From NCBI RefSeq assembly GCF_018332475.1, contig NZ_BOQB01000058.1, positions 1-64,000 on the forward strand: a stretch of 64,000 nucleotides of DNA. The letters run 5' to 3'. Source of the stretch: Bacillus sanguinis (GTDB lineage: Bacteria; Bacillota; Bacilli; Bacillales; Bacillaceae_G). The translations under genes and the position numbers were made by a program. The number at the start of each line of letters is the position of its first letter. Position 1 is the first letter of the stretch. Under the pieces are notes generated by a model. It worked only from the letters and a program-made list of their open reading frames with translations. It ran no database searches and was not told where the DNA came from. Shown here piece by piece: positions 42,894 through 55,219 of the stretch.

Positions 42894-44000
42894 TCATCTT
42901 TCAAACACGATCCGCTGCTTCGTTATTTCTGCTAGTCTTCCGCGATCCACCTCATACTCAGCATCAACACTTTGCGGCACAATCACTTTTCCGCCCTCAA
43001 GCATCACTTCCGGCGAAATAATATCCTTTTCCCAATGTCTACTAGAAGCGGATATATCTCCTGGAATCGTAAAATTCGGCAATGAAGCAAGCGCAACATT
43101 TTGCGCTCGTGAAATCCCCATTTCCACCATACCGCCGCACCAAACTGGTATGTTATGCTCCATGCAATAATCATGAATTTGAATGGATTCTGTTAATCCG
43201 CCCACTCGCCCTGGTTTAATATTAACGATGCGGCAACTGCCAAGCGTAATTGCAACGCGTGCATCTTCTAAACTATGGATACTTTCATCTAAACAAATCG
43301 GCGTTTCAATTTTCTTTTGCAACTGTGCATGATCGAGAAAATCGTAGTCCGCTAGTGGTTGTTCAATCATCATCAATTGAAATTCATCTAATCGTTTTAG
43401 TTTCTCCGTATCCGCTAATGTATAGGCTGAATTTGCATCAGCCATTAACGGGATGTGCGGGAACTCTTTACGAATCTCTTTCAATAATTCGTAATCATGT
43501 CCCGGTTTTATTTTCACTTTAAAACGCTCGTATCCTTCTTCTGCGTACTTCTCAATTTGTTTTAACATAACCGGAATCGTATTGATCCCAATGACAACAC
43601 CAACTTCAATTTCATTCCTAGTTCCGCCAAACAATGTCGCTAATGACTTCTTTTGATGCTTCGCATATAAATCCCAAACAGCTCCTTCTATTCCGGCCTT
43701 TGCCATTCGGTTTCTCTTTATATGTTGAAACAAACTAGGCATTTCATTCGGATGGGAAATTTCAGCTTTCAATAAATCCGGTATTAAAAAATCCTGAAGT
43801 ACATGCAGCGCAGTTTTCACTGTTTCTTCCGTATACCACGGTTCAGAGAACGCAACGACCTCGCCAAATCCAATGTGCCCGTCCGTATCTTCTAATTCAA
43901 TGACGATACTCTCACGCTTTTCATACGTTCCGTAGCTTGTAGCAAACGGGATGACGAGTGGCATTTCCGTTATATGAAGTGTCGCTTTTTTTATCTCCAC
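42894..44000 (-). CDS. menC: o-succinylbenzoate synthase
   Basis: An enolase-superfamily enzyme of 368 residues that dehydrates SHCHC to o-succinylbenzoate in menaquinone synthesis. Catalytic Lys pair in FKVKIKPG near 160-167, metal ligands in MADANSAY (Asp), MIEQPL (Glu) and CLDESI (Asp), and a later Lys in IVNIKPGRVGG. Starts one base after the menE stop; last gene of the men operon before the terminator. Members of this subgroup can also racemise N-acylamino acids, but the operon makes the menaquinone role clear. Confidence 0.94.
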   Translation of the reverse strand: MEIKKATLHITEMPLVIPFATSYGTYEKRESIVIELEDTDGHIGFGEVVAFSEPWYTEETVKTALHVLQDFLIPDLLKAEISHPNEMPSLFQHIKRNRMAKAGIEGAVWDLYAKHQKKSLATLFGGTRNEIEVGVVIGINTIPVMLKQIEKYAEEGYERFKVKIKPGHDYELLKEIRKEFPHIPLMADANSAYTLADTEKLKRLDEFQLMMIEQPLADYDFLDHAQLQKKIETPICLDESIHSLEDARVAITLGSCRIVNIKPGRVGGLTESIQIHDYCMEHNIPVWCGGMVEMGISRAQNVALASLPNFTIPGDISASSRHWEKDIISPEVMLEGGKVIVPQSVDAEYEVDRGRLAEITKQRIVFER

Positions 44001-45446
44001 TTACATCTCCTCCACTAATTGTCTTAACTCTCGTCTTAACAATTTTTTCGAAGCATTTCGTGGTAATTCCTCTAAGAAACATGCTTTTTTAGGCACCTTA
44101 TATTTCGCTAATTTCTCCTCACAAAAGTGAAGAATTTCTTCTTCTGTTACCTCTCCGCTTTTTACAACAAAAGCAGCGGGTACTTGTCCCCATTTATCGT
44201 CAGCCATACCAACAACACCAGCTTCCGCTACCATCGGATGAGAAAGCAACACTTCTTCAATTTGAGCCGGGTATATATTCTCTCCGCCAGAAATAATTAA
44301 ATCACTGCGGCGATCTAATACGTATAAAAATCCTTCTTCGTCTAAATAACCGAGGTCACCAGTATGAAGCCATCCATTTTGAATTGTTTCGCGCGTCGCA
44401 TCTTCACGGTTAAAGTACCCACCTGTTACGTTCGGTCCTTTTACTACAATCTCGCCTTCCGCAAAAGGTGGCACTACTACGCCATCTTTTTCAATACGAA
44501 GTTGGCACTGAAATAGTGGTTTCCCGGCTGATCCTACTTTCGTTAACATATAATCCGCGGATAACGTACAAATTTGTGATGATGTTTCTGTCATACCGTA
44601 CGTTTGATATACAGGAATTCCTTTTTCTACACATGTTTCAAGTAACGGTTTCGGTGCCGGTCCTCCTCCAAGTAACATGCATCGTAAAGAAGATGGATAT
44701 GTCTTTTCTCCTAGTCTCTCTAATAGATCTGTTAACATTTTAGAAACGACAGAAATAATCGTAACACCTCTCGTTTGAAGTGCTTTATGAATAAAATCAG
44801 CATCATATTTCGGAACAAGTAAAATGCGCATTCCGTACATAATGTTTTTCATTAAAAGGGAAAGACCGCCAACGTGGAACATCGGCATACAAGCTAACCA
44901 GCAATCATCATCACGAAGCCCTAAATTAAGCGAAGAACCAACCGCGCTTGCCCAGTGATTGCCGTACGTTAAAATAACGCCTTTCGGTTTTCCTGTCGTC
45001 CCTGACGTATAAATAATTGTCATCGCTTCTTCTAAAGAGAATTCTTCTTGTATAGAGGCTTCCGCCTTCGGTCCATTCATCACTTCAGCAAATGAATAGA
45101 CAGGAACAGCTTTAGCATCAAAATCTTGATCCGTCACTAAACAAATCACTTCAGCATCATCCATTTGCCAAAGTAGCTCTTCTCTTGAAAGACGCGTATT
45201 TAAAAGCACAGCTACTGCACCTACGTAAGATAGGGCGTGAATAACTGTAATCATCTCCATACCATTTTTCATCAGAACAGCCACCTTTTGCCCACGCTTC
45301 ACTCCTACATGTGTGAGGTGTTCACAAACAGATACTACTTTTTCATGCAGCTCCATAAAAGTAACTTTCTCTTCCTCTATTTCAATTGCAGTGCGATCTG
45401 GTGTTAAAAATGCGCGCTGCATTAACCAATTCGGCATCGTCTCCAT
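44001..45446 (-). CDS. menE: o-succinylbenzoate-CoA ligase
   Basis: An AMP-forming ligase of 481 residues activating o-succinylbenzoate with CoA and ATP. The P-loop [14 protein letters not shown] is near 147-160, followed by [19 protein letters not shown] and the C-terminal Lys segment [12 protein letters not shown] chose ATG 45446 because AAAGGAG lies eight bases upstream and it gives the length I know for the cereus group; an ATG directly before it and the longer frame to 45464 are alternatives. A terminator-like hairpin and a structured repeat separate it from menB upstream. Confidence 0.94.
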   Translation of the reverse strand: METMPNWLMQRAFLTPDRTAIEIEEEKVTFMELHEKVVSVCEHLTHVGVKRGQKVAVLMKNGMEMITVIHALSYVGAVAVLLNTRLSREELLWQMDDAEVICLVTDQDFDAKAVPVYSFAEVMNGPKAEASIQEEFSLEEAMTIIYTSGTTGKPKGVILTYGNHWASAVGSSLNLGLRDDDCWLACMPMFHVGGLSLLMKNIMYGMRILLVPKYDADFIHKALQTRGVTIISVVSKMLTDLLERLGEKTYPSSLRCMLLGGGPAPKPLLETCVEKGIPVYQTYGMTETSSQICTLSADYMLTKVGSAGKPLFQCQLRIEKDGVVVPPFAEGEIVVKGPNVTGGYFNREDATRETIQNGWLHTGDLGYLDEEGFLYVLDRRSDLIISGGENIYPAQIEEVLLSHPMVAEAGVVGMADDKWGQVPAAFVVKSGEVTEEEILHFCEEKLAKYKVPKKACFLEELPRNASKKLLRRELRQLVEEM

Positions 45447-45470
45447 CATCCATTCTCCTTTCATGAAAGA

Positions 45471-45499
45471 AAGAGACTTGATATGACATCAAGTCTCTT
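45471..45499 (-). terminator. hairpin between menB and menE
   Basis: Perfect 12-bp stem AAGAGACTTGAT/ATCAAGTCTCTT (45471-45482 with 45488-45499), 5-base loop, followed on the minus strand by a T-rich stretch. It lies just upstream of the menE ribosome site and may attenuate the distal men genes. Confidence 0.7.
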
Positions 45500-45514
45500 A
45501 GTTGTTTTGTTTCC

Positions 45515-45668
45515 ATCTCACACTCTGGACGAACCGCTTACGCCTTTGGTTTCATCCAGCTACAGCGGCTAGAACAGTCGGTCGTTTCACGCCTTCCTAC
45601 GAGGCAAAAAGCGCCTCTACGTCAGGAGTTCCAACGCCCTCGTGTTCTAAGCGAGCCGCTTCCGCTTT
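45515..45668. repeat. GC-richer structured intergenic element
   Basis: About 150 bases, clearly richer in G and C than the surroundings. AGCGGCT (45564-45570) and AGAACA (45571-45576) pair with AGCCGCT (45654-45660) and TGTTCT (45643-45648); inside is a small hairpin GAGGC/GCCTC (45601-45605 with 45613-45617). The composition and CCAGCTACAGCGGCTAG motif resemble dispersed intergenic repeats seen in Bacillus and Geobacillus genomes. Confidence 0.6.
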
Positions 45669-45670
45669 CA

Positions 45671-46489
45671 TCACGGGAAACGAGGGAATTGACCGAAGTC
45701 CGGACTGCGTTTTTCTTTGAACGCGTCACGACCTTCTTTTGCTTCGTCAGTTGTGTAGTACAATAACGTTGCATCTCCAGCTAGTTGTTGAATACCAGCT
45801 AGACCGTCTGTGTCTGCGTTGAATGCAGCTTTTAGGAAACGAAGTGCCATTGGGCTGTTTGCTAAGATTTCTTGTGCCCATTGTACTGTTTCTGCTTCAA
45901 GTTCTTCTAATGGTACTACTGTGTTTACTAAGCCCATATCAAGCGCTTCTTGTGCACTATATTGACGGCATAGGTACCAAATTTCGCGAGCTTTCTTGTG
46001 GCCTACCATACGAGCTAGGTAACCAGCTCCGTATCCACCGTCAAAGCTTCCTACTTTAGGACCTGTTTGTCCGAATACAGCGTTGTCTGCAGCGATCGTT
46101 AAGTCACATACGATATGAAGTACGTGTCCTCCGCCGATTGCATAACCTGCTACCATTGCGATAACTGGTTTAGGAATTGCGCGAATTAGACGTTGTAAGT
46201 CTAATACGTTTAAACGAGGGATTTGGTCGTCACCTACATATCCACCATGACCGCGAACTTTTTGGTCGCCGCCAGAACAGAATGCACGTCCACCTTCACC
46301 TGTTAAAATGATAACGCCAACATTTGCATCATCACGAGCGTGTGCAAAAGCGTTGATTAACTCCATTACCGTTTTTGGACGGAATGCGTTATGTACTTCA
46401 GGACGGTTAATCGAAATCTTTGCGATACCATTGTATGTTGAATAAATAATATCTTCGTAATTGCCTTCTTTTACCCATTCAATAGCCAT
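45671..46489 (-). CDS. menB: 1,4-dihydroxy-2-naphthoyl-CoA synthase
   Basis: A crotonase-fold enzyme of 272 residues that cyclises o-succinylbenzoyl-CoA. The oxyanion hole and active-site segments [13 protein letters not shown] (about 69-81), [10 protein letters not shown] and [20 protein letters not shown] are all typical, and the C-terminus [10 protein letters not shown] is the conserved MenB tail. AAGGAGGTAGTTGTA precedes ATG 46489. It lies 68 bases after menH in the men operon; the 3' side abuts the structured element. Confidence 0.96.
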   Translation of the reverse strand: MAIEWVKEGNYEDIIYSTYNGIAKISINRPEVHNAFRPKTVMELINAFAHARDDANVGVIILTGEGGRAFCSGGDQKVRGHGGYVGDDQIPRLNVLDLQRLIRAIPKPVIAMVAGYAIGGGHVLHIVCDLTIAADNAVFGQTGPKVGSFDGGYGAGYLARMVGHKKAREIWYLCRQYSAQEALDMGLVNTVVPLEELEAETVQWAQEILANSPMALRFLKAAFNADTDGLAGIQQLAGDATLLYYTTDEAKEGRDAFKEKRSPDFGQFPRFP

Positions 46490-46557
46490 TACAACTACCT
46501 CCTTGTATATTTCTGATCTCCTCTATAAGTGTAGCTTCCTTCTTAGATGAAAAAGCA

Positions 46558-50512
<3,955 letters not shown>

Positions 50513-50562
50513 AATTGTCTCCCCCCTATGGGCGAAAAATAGTCATAATTACGCTTGATTTT

Positions 50563-50669
50563 AAGATACACCTCAAACGAAAGGCCTGTCAACGTTTAGC
50601 ATTTCTGAGAAATTCACCTTCTCTTCCTAGAAAATAAACGTTGACACTAAATGATGCTTTTTCTACACT
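50563..50669. promoter_or_regulatory. divergent menF/menA promoters in an inverted repeat
   Basis: TGTCAACGTTTA (50587-50598) and TAAACGTTGACA (50635-50646) form a perfect 12-bp inverted repeat. Each outer end is a perfect -35 TTGACA: one for menA (plus; 17-base spacer; TACACT at 50664-50669), one for menF (minus; 18-base spacer; TATCTT at 50563-50568). Confidence 0.7.
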
Positions 50670-50706
50670 TAGTTGTGTACAATATGTGACCAAAGGAGGA
50701 TTCAAC

Positions 50707-51660
50707 ATGGAAATGAACGTCGAAACGAATTCCTCTCCTACGGCGCCAAAGCCAAGTAAGCAAACAGGCTGGCGCATTTGGTGGAGTTTACTACGTCCCC
50801 ATACATTAACAGCAGCTTTCGTTCCTGTTTTCATCGGAACAGCCTATGCAATGCAGGTCGGAGGTATAAATCAAATACATCTCCCTCTTTTCCTTATGAT
50901 GCTTCTTGCTTGCCTTCTCATTCAAGCAGCAACAAACATGTTTAATGAATACTTTGATTATAAAAGAGGACTCGATCACGAAGGGTCAGTTGGTATCGGC
51001 GGCGCTATCGTTCGCGATGGCATTCAGCCAAAAACAGTGCTTAACTTAGCATTTGGATTTTTTGGGATCGCAATACTATTAGGTGTTTATATTTGTATGA
51101 ATTCTAGTTGGTGGCTTGCTGCAATCGGTCTTATTTGTATGGCCGTTGCTTACCTTTATACAGGCGGTCCACTTCCAATTGCATATACACCATTTGGAGA
51201 GTTAACAGCCGGATTATTTATGGGTGTCATTATTATTGGAATTTCATTCTTTATTCAAACTGGAACTGTAACATCAGAAATCATTTTACTATCTATTCCA
51301 AGCTCCATTTTAATTGGTGCTATTTTACTAGCTAATAACATTCGTGACTTAGATGGCGATAAAGAAAACGGTCGTAAAACGTTAGCAATTCTCGTTGGAC
51401 GTGAAAGAGCCGTTGGTGTACTTGCTTCTATGTTCATCGTTTCCTACATTTGGACAATTGCTTTAATTATTGTGGGCATCGTATCACCATGGATGCTTAT
51501 CGTATTTTTAAGTGCACCGAAAGCATTTAAAGCGACGAAAGGCTTTATCGGCAAAAGCATTCCAATGGAAATGGTACCTGCGATGATTGCAACAGCAAAA
51601 ACAAATACAATCTTCGGTCTCCTTATGGGAATCGGATTATTGCTTGGATATTTCCTATAG
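50707..51660 (+). CDS. menA: 1,4-dihydroxy-2-naphthoate polyprenyltransferase
   Basis: A UbiA-family membrane prenyltransferase of 317 residues with eight or nine helices. Both Asp-rich motifs are visible: NMFNEYFDYKRGLD near 79-92 and NNIRDLDGDKENGRKT near 212-227. It attaches the polyprenyl chain to DHNA. ATG 50707 follows AAAGGAGGATTCAAC; the frame extends to 50641 across the promoter and cannot be coding there. It completes the menaquinone set in this window except the final methylase and the thioesterase step. Confidence 0.95.
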   Translation: MEMNVETNSSPTAPKPSKQTGWRIWWSLLRPHTLTAAFVPVFIGTAYAMQVGGINQIHLPLFLMMLLACLLIQAATNMFNEYFDYKRGLDHEGSVGIGGAIVRDGIQPKTVLNLAFGFFGIAILLGVYICMNSSWWLAAIGLICMAVAYLYTGGPLPIAYTPFGELTAGLFMGVIIIGISFFIQTGTVTSEIILLSIPSSILIGAILLANNIRDLDGDKENGRKTLAILVGRERAVGVLASMFIVSYIWTIALIIVGIVSPWMLIVFLSAPKAFKATKGFIGKSIPMEMVPAMIATAKTNTIFGLLMGIGLLLGYFL

Positions 51661-51770
51661 AAAGGAGCTGCTAACGCGGCTCCTTTTTCATATACCAATT
51701 TCAGCTCATAATTCCTACTCGCAACGCTCATACTATGTAAAGAAACTGAATTGTAGGAAGGTGGACGACT

Positions 51771-52502
51771 ATGTTAACTCCACAACAAATAAATCAATTT
51801 AAATCCGTTTTAGAAAAACAAAAACAAGAACTAGAGCAAACGATACAAACACATGAAAATGAAGATCGTGCATCTGAACGCGATTCCGTTGGGGAATTAT
51901 CTAGCTACGATAACCATCCAGCTGATATGGCAACAGAATTATATGAACGTGAAAAGGATTTTGGACTCATCGAACTTTGGCATAAACAGCTAGAAGATAC
52001 GAAAAATGCCCTGCAAAAAATAGAAGGTGGTACGTACGGCATTTGTGAAGTATCTGGTGAGGAAATTCCGTTTGAAAGATTAGAAGCAATGCCAACTGCT
52101 ACAACATGCGTTCAGCACGCGACAAATAAATTAAATATGGAAACTCGTCCAGTTGAGGAAGAAGTGTTATCTCCTTCTTTCCATAAGCACGATGAAGATC
52201 ATTCTGTTGAGTACGATGCAGAAGATGCGTGGCAAGATGTTGCCAATTATGGAACGTCTGAAACGCCGTCTGATTTAGAAAGACAAGACTCTAAAAACTA
52301 TAATGGCATGTACGTAAATAGCGAAGAGAATGTAGGCTACGTAGAGGATTTTGAAAACTTTATCGGTACAGATATGTATGGAAAAAATCCGCAAGTTTTC
52401 GCTACGGAAGAGCATGAAGAATATGAACAAATGCTTGATGACTTTGAAGAGCGTACGTTTAAGGGCGAATTATCTTCAAATGAGTCGAGTTCCAAAGAAT
52501 AA
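51771..52502 (+). CDS. YteA family DksA/TraR-type protein
   Basis: A protein of 243 residues. The N-terminal coiled coil (about 1-80) and the EGGTYGICEVSGEEIPFERLEA region fit the DksA/TraR family, YteA branch of Bacillus. The zinc finger is degenerate: only one Cys of each pair remains visible (CEVS and CVQH), so metal binding may be lost or altered. A long acidic C-terminal half without known domain follows. GTAGGAAGGTGGACGACT precedes ATG 51771. In Bacillus such proteins are often linked to sporulation; the exact function is unknown. Confidence 0.82.
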   Translation: MLTPQQINQFKSVLEKQKQELEQTIQTHENEDRASERDSVGELSSYDNHPADMATELYEREKDFGLIELWHKQLEDTKNALQKIEGGTYGICEVSGEEIPFERLEAMPTATTCVQHATNKLNMETRPVEEEVLSPSFHKHDEDHSVEYDAEDAWQDVANYGTSETPSDLERQDSKNYNGMYVNSEENVGYVEDFENFIGTDMYGKNPQVFATEEHEEYEQMLDDFEERTFKGELSSNESSSKE

Positions 52503-52504
52503 AG

Positions 52505-52609
52505 TGAAACTTTAATCAGTGGGGATTTTACGGGCAGTTGATCCCACCTCCCCCTTCTTTTCTTTCGCTGAATTTTAAGGCGGGGGTCTTACTGCCCGTT
52601 AATGCGGGA
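52505..52609. repeat. long copy of dispersed intergenic repeat
   Basis: Begins GTGAAACTTTAATCAGTG (52505-52522) directly after the yteA-like stop and contains ACGGGCAGT (52531-52539) paired with ACTGCCCGT (52591-52599), enclosing C-rich and G-rich blocks. It can fold into a long hairpin. Ends GTTAATGCGGGAT. Related shorter pieces are at 16630 and 59151. Confidence 0.65.
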
Positions 52610-52613
52610 TAAA

Positions 52614-52645
52614 AAAAAGCATTCCGAAAATCGGAATGCTTTTTA
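52614..52645. terminator. bidirectional terminator at csp
   Basis: Perfect 14-bp stem AAAAAGCATTCCGA/TCGGAATGCTTTTT (52614-52627 with 52631-52644) with a 3-base loop between the repeat and the cold-shock gene. Confidence 0.88.
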
Positions 52646-52656
52646 TCGCTAGCTAA

Positions 52657-53029
<373 letters not shown>

Positions 53030-53180
53030 ATGAGAACACTTTCATTTCATCATTTTTTATCATCCTAGTATAACCTTAAATTTTCATTCTATTTTTATTC
53101 AAAAATTAACAAAACTATAGTGTTCTAATTCTTGTGATTTCTGTACAATATAATTACTACATACTTATGAGGTGAAAAAA

Positions 53181-53963
53181 ATGCAAGCACATGAAATCGA
53201 GTATAAGTTATACGGCGATGATATGCAGTTTGTTGAAATTGAGTTAGATCCAGAAGAAAGCGTTATCGCAGAAGCTGGCGCAATGATGATGATGGAAGAT
53301 CATATCGAAATGGAAACGATTTTCGGTGATGGTTCCGGAACATCTGGAGGTTTATTTGGAAAACTAATGGGCGCTGGTAAACGTCTCGTTACAGGTGAAA
53401 GCATGTTTATGACTGTATTTACAAATACAGGTCACGGCAAGCGCCACGTATCATTCGCTGCTCCTTATCCTGGTAAAATTGTTCCTGTCGATTTAACAGA
53501 ATATCAAGGGAAAGTAGTTTGTCAAAAAGACGCGTTTCTTTGTGCCGCAAAAGGCGTTTCTATCGGAATTGAGTTTACGAAAAAAATCGGAACTGGTTTC
53601 TTCGGTGGTGAAGGTTTCATCATGCAGAAACTCGAAGGTGATGGCCTTGCTTTCATGCACGCAGGCGGAACTGTATATAAGCGTGAATTAAAACCTGGCG
53701 AAAGACTCCGCATTGATACAGGTTGTCTCGTTGCCATGACAAAAGACGTTAACTACGATGTCGAGTTCGTTGGAAAAGTAAAAACAGCTCTATTTGGCGG
53801 CGAAGGTTTATTCTTCGCAACGTTAGAAGGACCTGGAACAGTTTGGATCCAGTCCTTAACACTTAGCCGCTTAGCAGCACGCCTTACAAGCCCAGCAGCA
53901 CAAAGCAGCGGTGAAGGCAGCGTTTTAGGCGGACTTGGTCGTTTATTAGATGGGAAAGAATAA
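53181..53963 (+). CDS. AIM24 / TIGR00266 family protein
   Basis: A protein of 260 residues of the AIM24 family, a beta-rich fold with Gly-rich repeats: [21 protein letters not shown], then [25 protein letters not shown] and repeated GGEG(F/L) motifs. No catalytic residues are known for the family and bacterial roles are unclear. ATG 53181 follows GAGGTGAAAAA; the GTG at 53172 is part of that site. Monocistronic, terminator after. Confidence 0.88.
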   Translation: MQAHEIEYKLYGDDMQFVEIELDPEESVIAEAGAMMMMEDHIEMETIFGDGSGTSGGLFGKLMGAGKRLVTGESMFMTVFTNTGHGKRHVSFAAPYPGKIVPVDLTEYQGKVVCQKDAFLCAAKGVSIGIEFTKKIGTGFFGGEGFIMQKLEGDGLAFMHAGGTVYKRELKPGERLRIDTGCLVAMTKDVNYDVEFVGKVKTALFGGEGLFFATLEGPGTVWIQSLTLSRLAARLTSPAAQSSGEGSVLGGLGRLLDGKE

Positions 53964-53992
53964 ACAGTGCCCTTATGGGGCGCTGTTTTATT
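53962..53992 (+). terminator. terminator after AIM24-family gene
   Basis: Eleven-bp stem AAACAGTGCCC/GGGCGCTGTTT with one G-T pair, followed by TTATTTT. Confidence 0.75.
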
Positions 53993-54136
53993 TTGGCATG
54001 ATTCTTCCATAAGTCGCTATAGTTTCATCCACTAATTTAGATAAGCGATACAAACTATTTGCCCCCTCCAAAAGAATGAATCAAGTCCCTCACTGCATAT
54101 ATTAAACTATACCTTTTCGTAAGGAGGGTTTTCTTA

Positions 54137-54859
54137 ATGCGTACTCCTTTATCCTTCGATAAAGATACTGCCATACTGTTAGCTTCTTGTTGTGAGCTAA
54201 CGTATGAACAATATAAACAAAATGGGATTTTTGAAATACCAGATGGTTTTCAATATGTACAAGGCTTTCAAGGAAAAACCATTCAAACGACAGAATGGTT
54301 CGGATTCATACTAGAATCTGAGGATACCATTATTGTAGCTTTTCGCGGGACACAAACAGACACAGACTGGATTATCGATTCACTCGTTAACCAAAAACCA
54401 TACCCATATGCTTTAAACAGCGGAAATGTCCATAACGGCTTTCTTTCCATTTATGAATCTTGCCGAGATTCTATTATGGATATGCTCGTATCACTACCGG
54501 CCCATAAGAAACTTCTTGCAACAGGTCATAGCTTAGGCGGTGCGCTCGCCACACTACATATACTCGATGCGCGTATCAACACCGCCTTCGCACAGTACGG
54601 TCTTTACACATTCGCCTCTCCAAAAGTGGGCGACATTGCATTTCGTAATTATTATAAACTACAAGTAGCTAGTAGCTTTCGCTTTGTTAATTTATTTGAT
54701 GTCGTTCCTCTTCTCCCTCCGCGCAATGTCCATTTTAATGAACAAGATTGGGAATATGCACACGTTCATCACAACATGACTTTTACAAAAAACACAAAAT
54801 CTATTACAAATAATCATGCCATGACAACATACAAAACATGTCTGACTTCTCATTTTTAA
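54137..54859 (+). CDS. class 3 lipase family protein
   Basis: A protein of 240 residues with the fungal-type lipase-3 fold. The nucleophile elbow LATGHSLGGALATL lies near 133-146, preceded by the oxyanion segment IIVAFRGTQTDTDW near 71-84; a late HVHHNMTF supplies a plausible catalytic His. No signal peptide is visible, so it is probably cytoplasmic or released by other means. CGTAAGGAGGGTTTTCTTA precedes ATG 54137. Substrate unknown. The gene is followed by a tiny membrane protein gene. Confidence 0.88.
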   Translation: MRTPLSFDKDTAILLASCCELTYEQYKQNGIFEIPDGFQYVQGFQGKTIQTTEWFGFILESEDTIIVAFRGTQTDTDWIIDSLVNQKPYPYALNSGNVHNGFLSIYESCRDSIMDMLVSLPAHKKLLATGHSLGGALATLHILDARINTAFAQYGLYTFASPKVGDIAFRNYYKLQVASSFRFVNLFDVVPLLPPRNVHFNEQDWEYAHVHHNMTFTKNTKSITNNHAMTTYKTCLTSHF

Positions 54860-54935
54860 CCAGTAAACATTTGGAAATTAAATATCCTTATACTATAATA
54901 ATATATGAAATTATTTTTGGATGAGGGGACCTTAC

Positions 54936-55070
54936 ATGCTAAAATTTATCTTTGCACTTTTTCTCATTGTAATTTTTTCGTTTACAGGTTTCTTTACATT
55001 TTCATACTTTGCGACAGGAGAATATGATGGAACAGGTATCATATATACGGCTATTCCATTTCTTTCTTAA
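54936..55070 (+). CDS. 44-residue membrane peptide
   Basis: A short frame starting MLKFIFALFLIVIFSFTGFF with a single transmembrane helix and a polar end GEYDGTGIIYTAIPFLS. ATG 54936 is preceded by GATGAGGGGACCTTAC and the stop is followed within 10 bases by a strong terminator, both signs of a real gene. No known family is recognised. Confidence 0.65.
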   Translation: MLKFIFALFLIVIFSFTGFFTFSYFATGEYDGTGIIYTAIPFLS

Positions 55071-55080
55071 GCAAAAAAGG

Positions 55081-55116
55081 AAAACCGAGCTTAATGAGAT
55101 TAAGCTCGGTTTTTTA
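55081..55116. terminator. strong bidirectional terminator
   Basis: Perfect 15-bp stem (55081-55095 with 55099-55113), 3-base loop, T-run on the plus strand; it lies between the small membrane gene and glgP. Confidence 0.9.
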
Positions 55117-55219
55117 AGTGATTATATTTTTCTTTTAAAAGTGAATACACTTTCGCATCTCTATACGTATTATTAATTTTTACACTTTGTCTCAATGTGC
55201 CTTCAAAAAGGGCTTTCAC

